Below are positions 6,026-6,458 of a stretch of DNA of 6,458 nucleotides, piece by piece. The notes under the pieces are model-generated. The model was not told the origin of the DNA. It made no database searches and was given only the letters and a program-made list of their open reading frames with translations. The translations under genes and the position numbers were made by a program. Position 1 is the stretch's first letter. Each line of letters opens with the position of its first letter. This DNA is from an uncultured Bacteroidales bacterium (GTDB lineage: Bacteria; Bacteroidota; Bacteroidia; Bacteroidales; ML635J-15), in assembly GCA_905233405.1 (NCBI GenBank), contig CAJOEG010000091.1:5899-12356 (forward strand), read 5' to 3'.

Positions 6026-6072
6026 AATACCCTGTGGTGCCGCGGCGAGCCACGGCTCAACAGGGTATTTTT
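6026..6072 (+). terminator. Strong hairpin terminator with a long structured loop
   Basis: A perfect 10-bp stem, AATACCCTGT (6026-6035) with ACAGGGTATT (6060-6069), is followed by a T-run (6068-6072), 15 bases after the stop of the cysteine-rich protein gene. This fits an intrinsic terminator for that gene. The 24-base loop is GC-rich and can fold itself, for example GCCG (6039-6042) with CGGC (6053-6056), or GAGC with GCTC (6047-6050/6055-6058). Such a long folded loop is unusual for a simple terminator. Confidence 0.75.
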
Positions 6073-6112
6073 ATCATTTCAAAAATTTATTCCAAATAAC
6101 CTTTAAAAATCG

Positions 6113-6120
6113 TAACTTTG
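6113..6120 (+). promoter_or_regulatory. Predicted -7 promoter element for valS
   Basis: TAACTTTG is a full match to TAnnTTTG and lies 31 bases before the valS ATG, predicting a start near 6126 and a leader of about 25 AT-rich bases (TTTTTAAAATATGTAAATAT). The expected -33 region (near 6089-6093) shows no clear TTTG. An ATG at 6135 is quickly out of frame with valS and is not taken as a gene. Confidence 0.6.
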
Positions 6121-6151
6121 CGAACTTTTTAAAATATGTAAATATTTCAAT

Positions 6152-6458
6152 ATGGAATTATCAGCCAAATACGAACCGCAAGAGATTGAAAAGAAATGGT
6201 ACGACTACTGGACTGAACATAAGTTCTTCCACTCGGAACCAGATGGACGCGAACCTTACGTTGTTGTGATTCCGCCGCCAAATGTTACTGGAATTTTGCA
6301 CATGGGTCACATGCTCAACAATACAATTCAGGATATTCTTGTCCGTCGTGCCCGCATGTCGGGAAAGAATGCAATCTGGGTGCCTGGTACCGACCACGCT
6401 TCGATTGCTACCGAAGCAAAGGTTGTCAATAAACTTGCTCAGCAAGGCATAAAGAAAA
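6152..6458 (+). CDS. valS: Valyl-tRNA synthetase, N-terminal part (runs off right edge)
   Basis: The first 102 codons of a class I aminoacyl-tRNA synthetase that charges tRNA-Val in the cytoplasm. The fragment opens MELSAKYEPQEIEKKWYDYW and then shows VVIPPPNVTGILHMGHMLNN (about 38-57), containing the class I HIGH signature as HMGH, followed by DILVRRARMSGKNAIWVPGT and DHASIATEAKVVNKLAQQG. The PPPNVTG.LHMGH and PGTDHASIATEAKV stretches separate ValS from IleS and LeuS, and the ASIATEAKV wording is the form I associate with Bacteroidota. The KMSKS motif, editing domain and C-terminal coiled coil lie outside the window. The start is the first in-frame ATG and aligns with family N-termini; a -7 element lies 31 bases upstream. 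No weak or missing residues were noticed in the visible part. Confidence 0.96.
   Translation, partial: MELSAKYEPQEIEKKWYDYWTEHKFFHSEPDGREPYVVVIPPPNVTGILHMGHMLNNTIQDILVRRARMSGKNAIWVPGTDHASIATEAKVVNKLAQQGIKK

Noticed and set aside
6012..6269. An 85-codon plus-strand frame spanning the terminator and the start of valS
   Set aside because: It runs through the hairpin and promoter and then out of frame through valS; no motif or start signal supports it.

Overview
The window looks like chromosomal DNA of a Bacteroidota bacterium, probably of the order Bacteroidales. Three things point there. The proteins have Bacteroidota-type relatives (a DUF5683 protein between ParB and an MltD-like enzyme; a ValS N-terminus of the form seen in that phylum). 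Four genes are preceded by an octamer matching the Bacteroidota -7 promoter element TAnnTTTG. Shine-Dalgarno sequences are weak or absent. No mobile element, CRISPR array, tRNA or rRNA was found.

Positions 1-4815 hold one tightly packed minus-strand gene run, transcribed from high to low coordinates: parA, parB, a DUF5683 membrane protein, an MltD-like lytic transglycosylase with two LysM domains, D-alanine--D-alanine ligase (ddl), and the first 40 codons of a nitroreductase-family flavoprotein that runs off the left edge. Gaps between these genes are only 1-3 bases, so a single operon is very likely, with a promoter just upstream of parA. It joins chromosome partitioning (ParA/ParB) to envelope work: a peptidoglycan-cleaving enzyme and the enzyme that makes the D-Ala-D-Ala end of the peptidoglycan precursor.

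Upstream on the same strand, after 156 bases without a gene, is a small four-helix membrane protein of the DUF486 (DMT-like) family with its own promoter (4972-5457). It is transcribed divergently from a 133-codon gene for a small exported cysteine-rich protein that I do not recognise (5609-6010, plus strand). The divergent intergenic region carries both promoters and, between them, a degenerate tandem array of eight 7-base units (consensus SGATTTN).

After the small exported protein comes a strong hairpin terminator with an unusually long, structured loop, then a promoter and the start of valS (valyl-tRNA synthetase), which runs off the right edge.

Most of the window is well-conserved housekeeping DNA. 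The least explained parts are the cysteine-rich exported protein, the heptamer array between the divergent promoters, and the structured hairpin. I saw no clear evidence of an undescribed multi-gene system.
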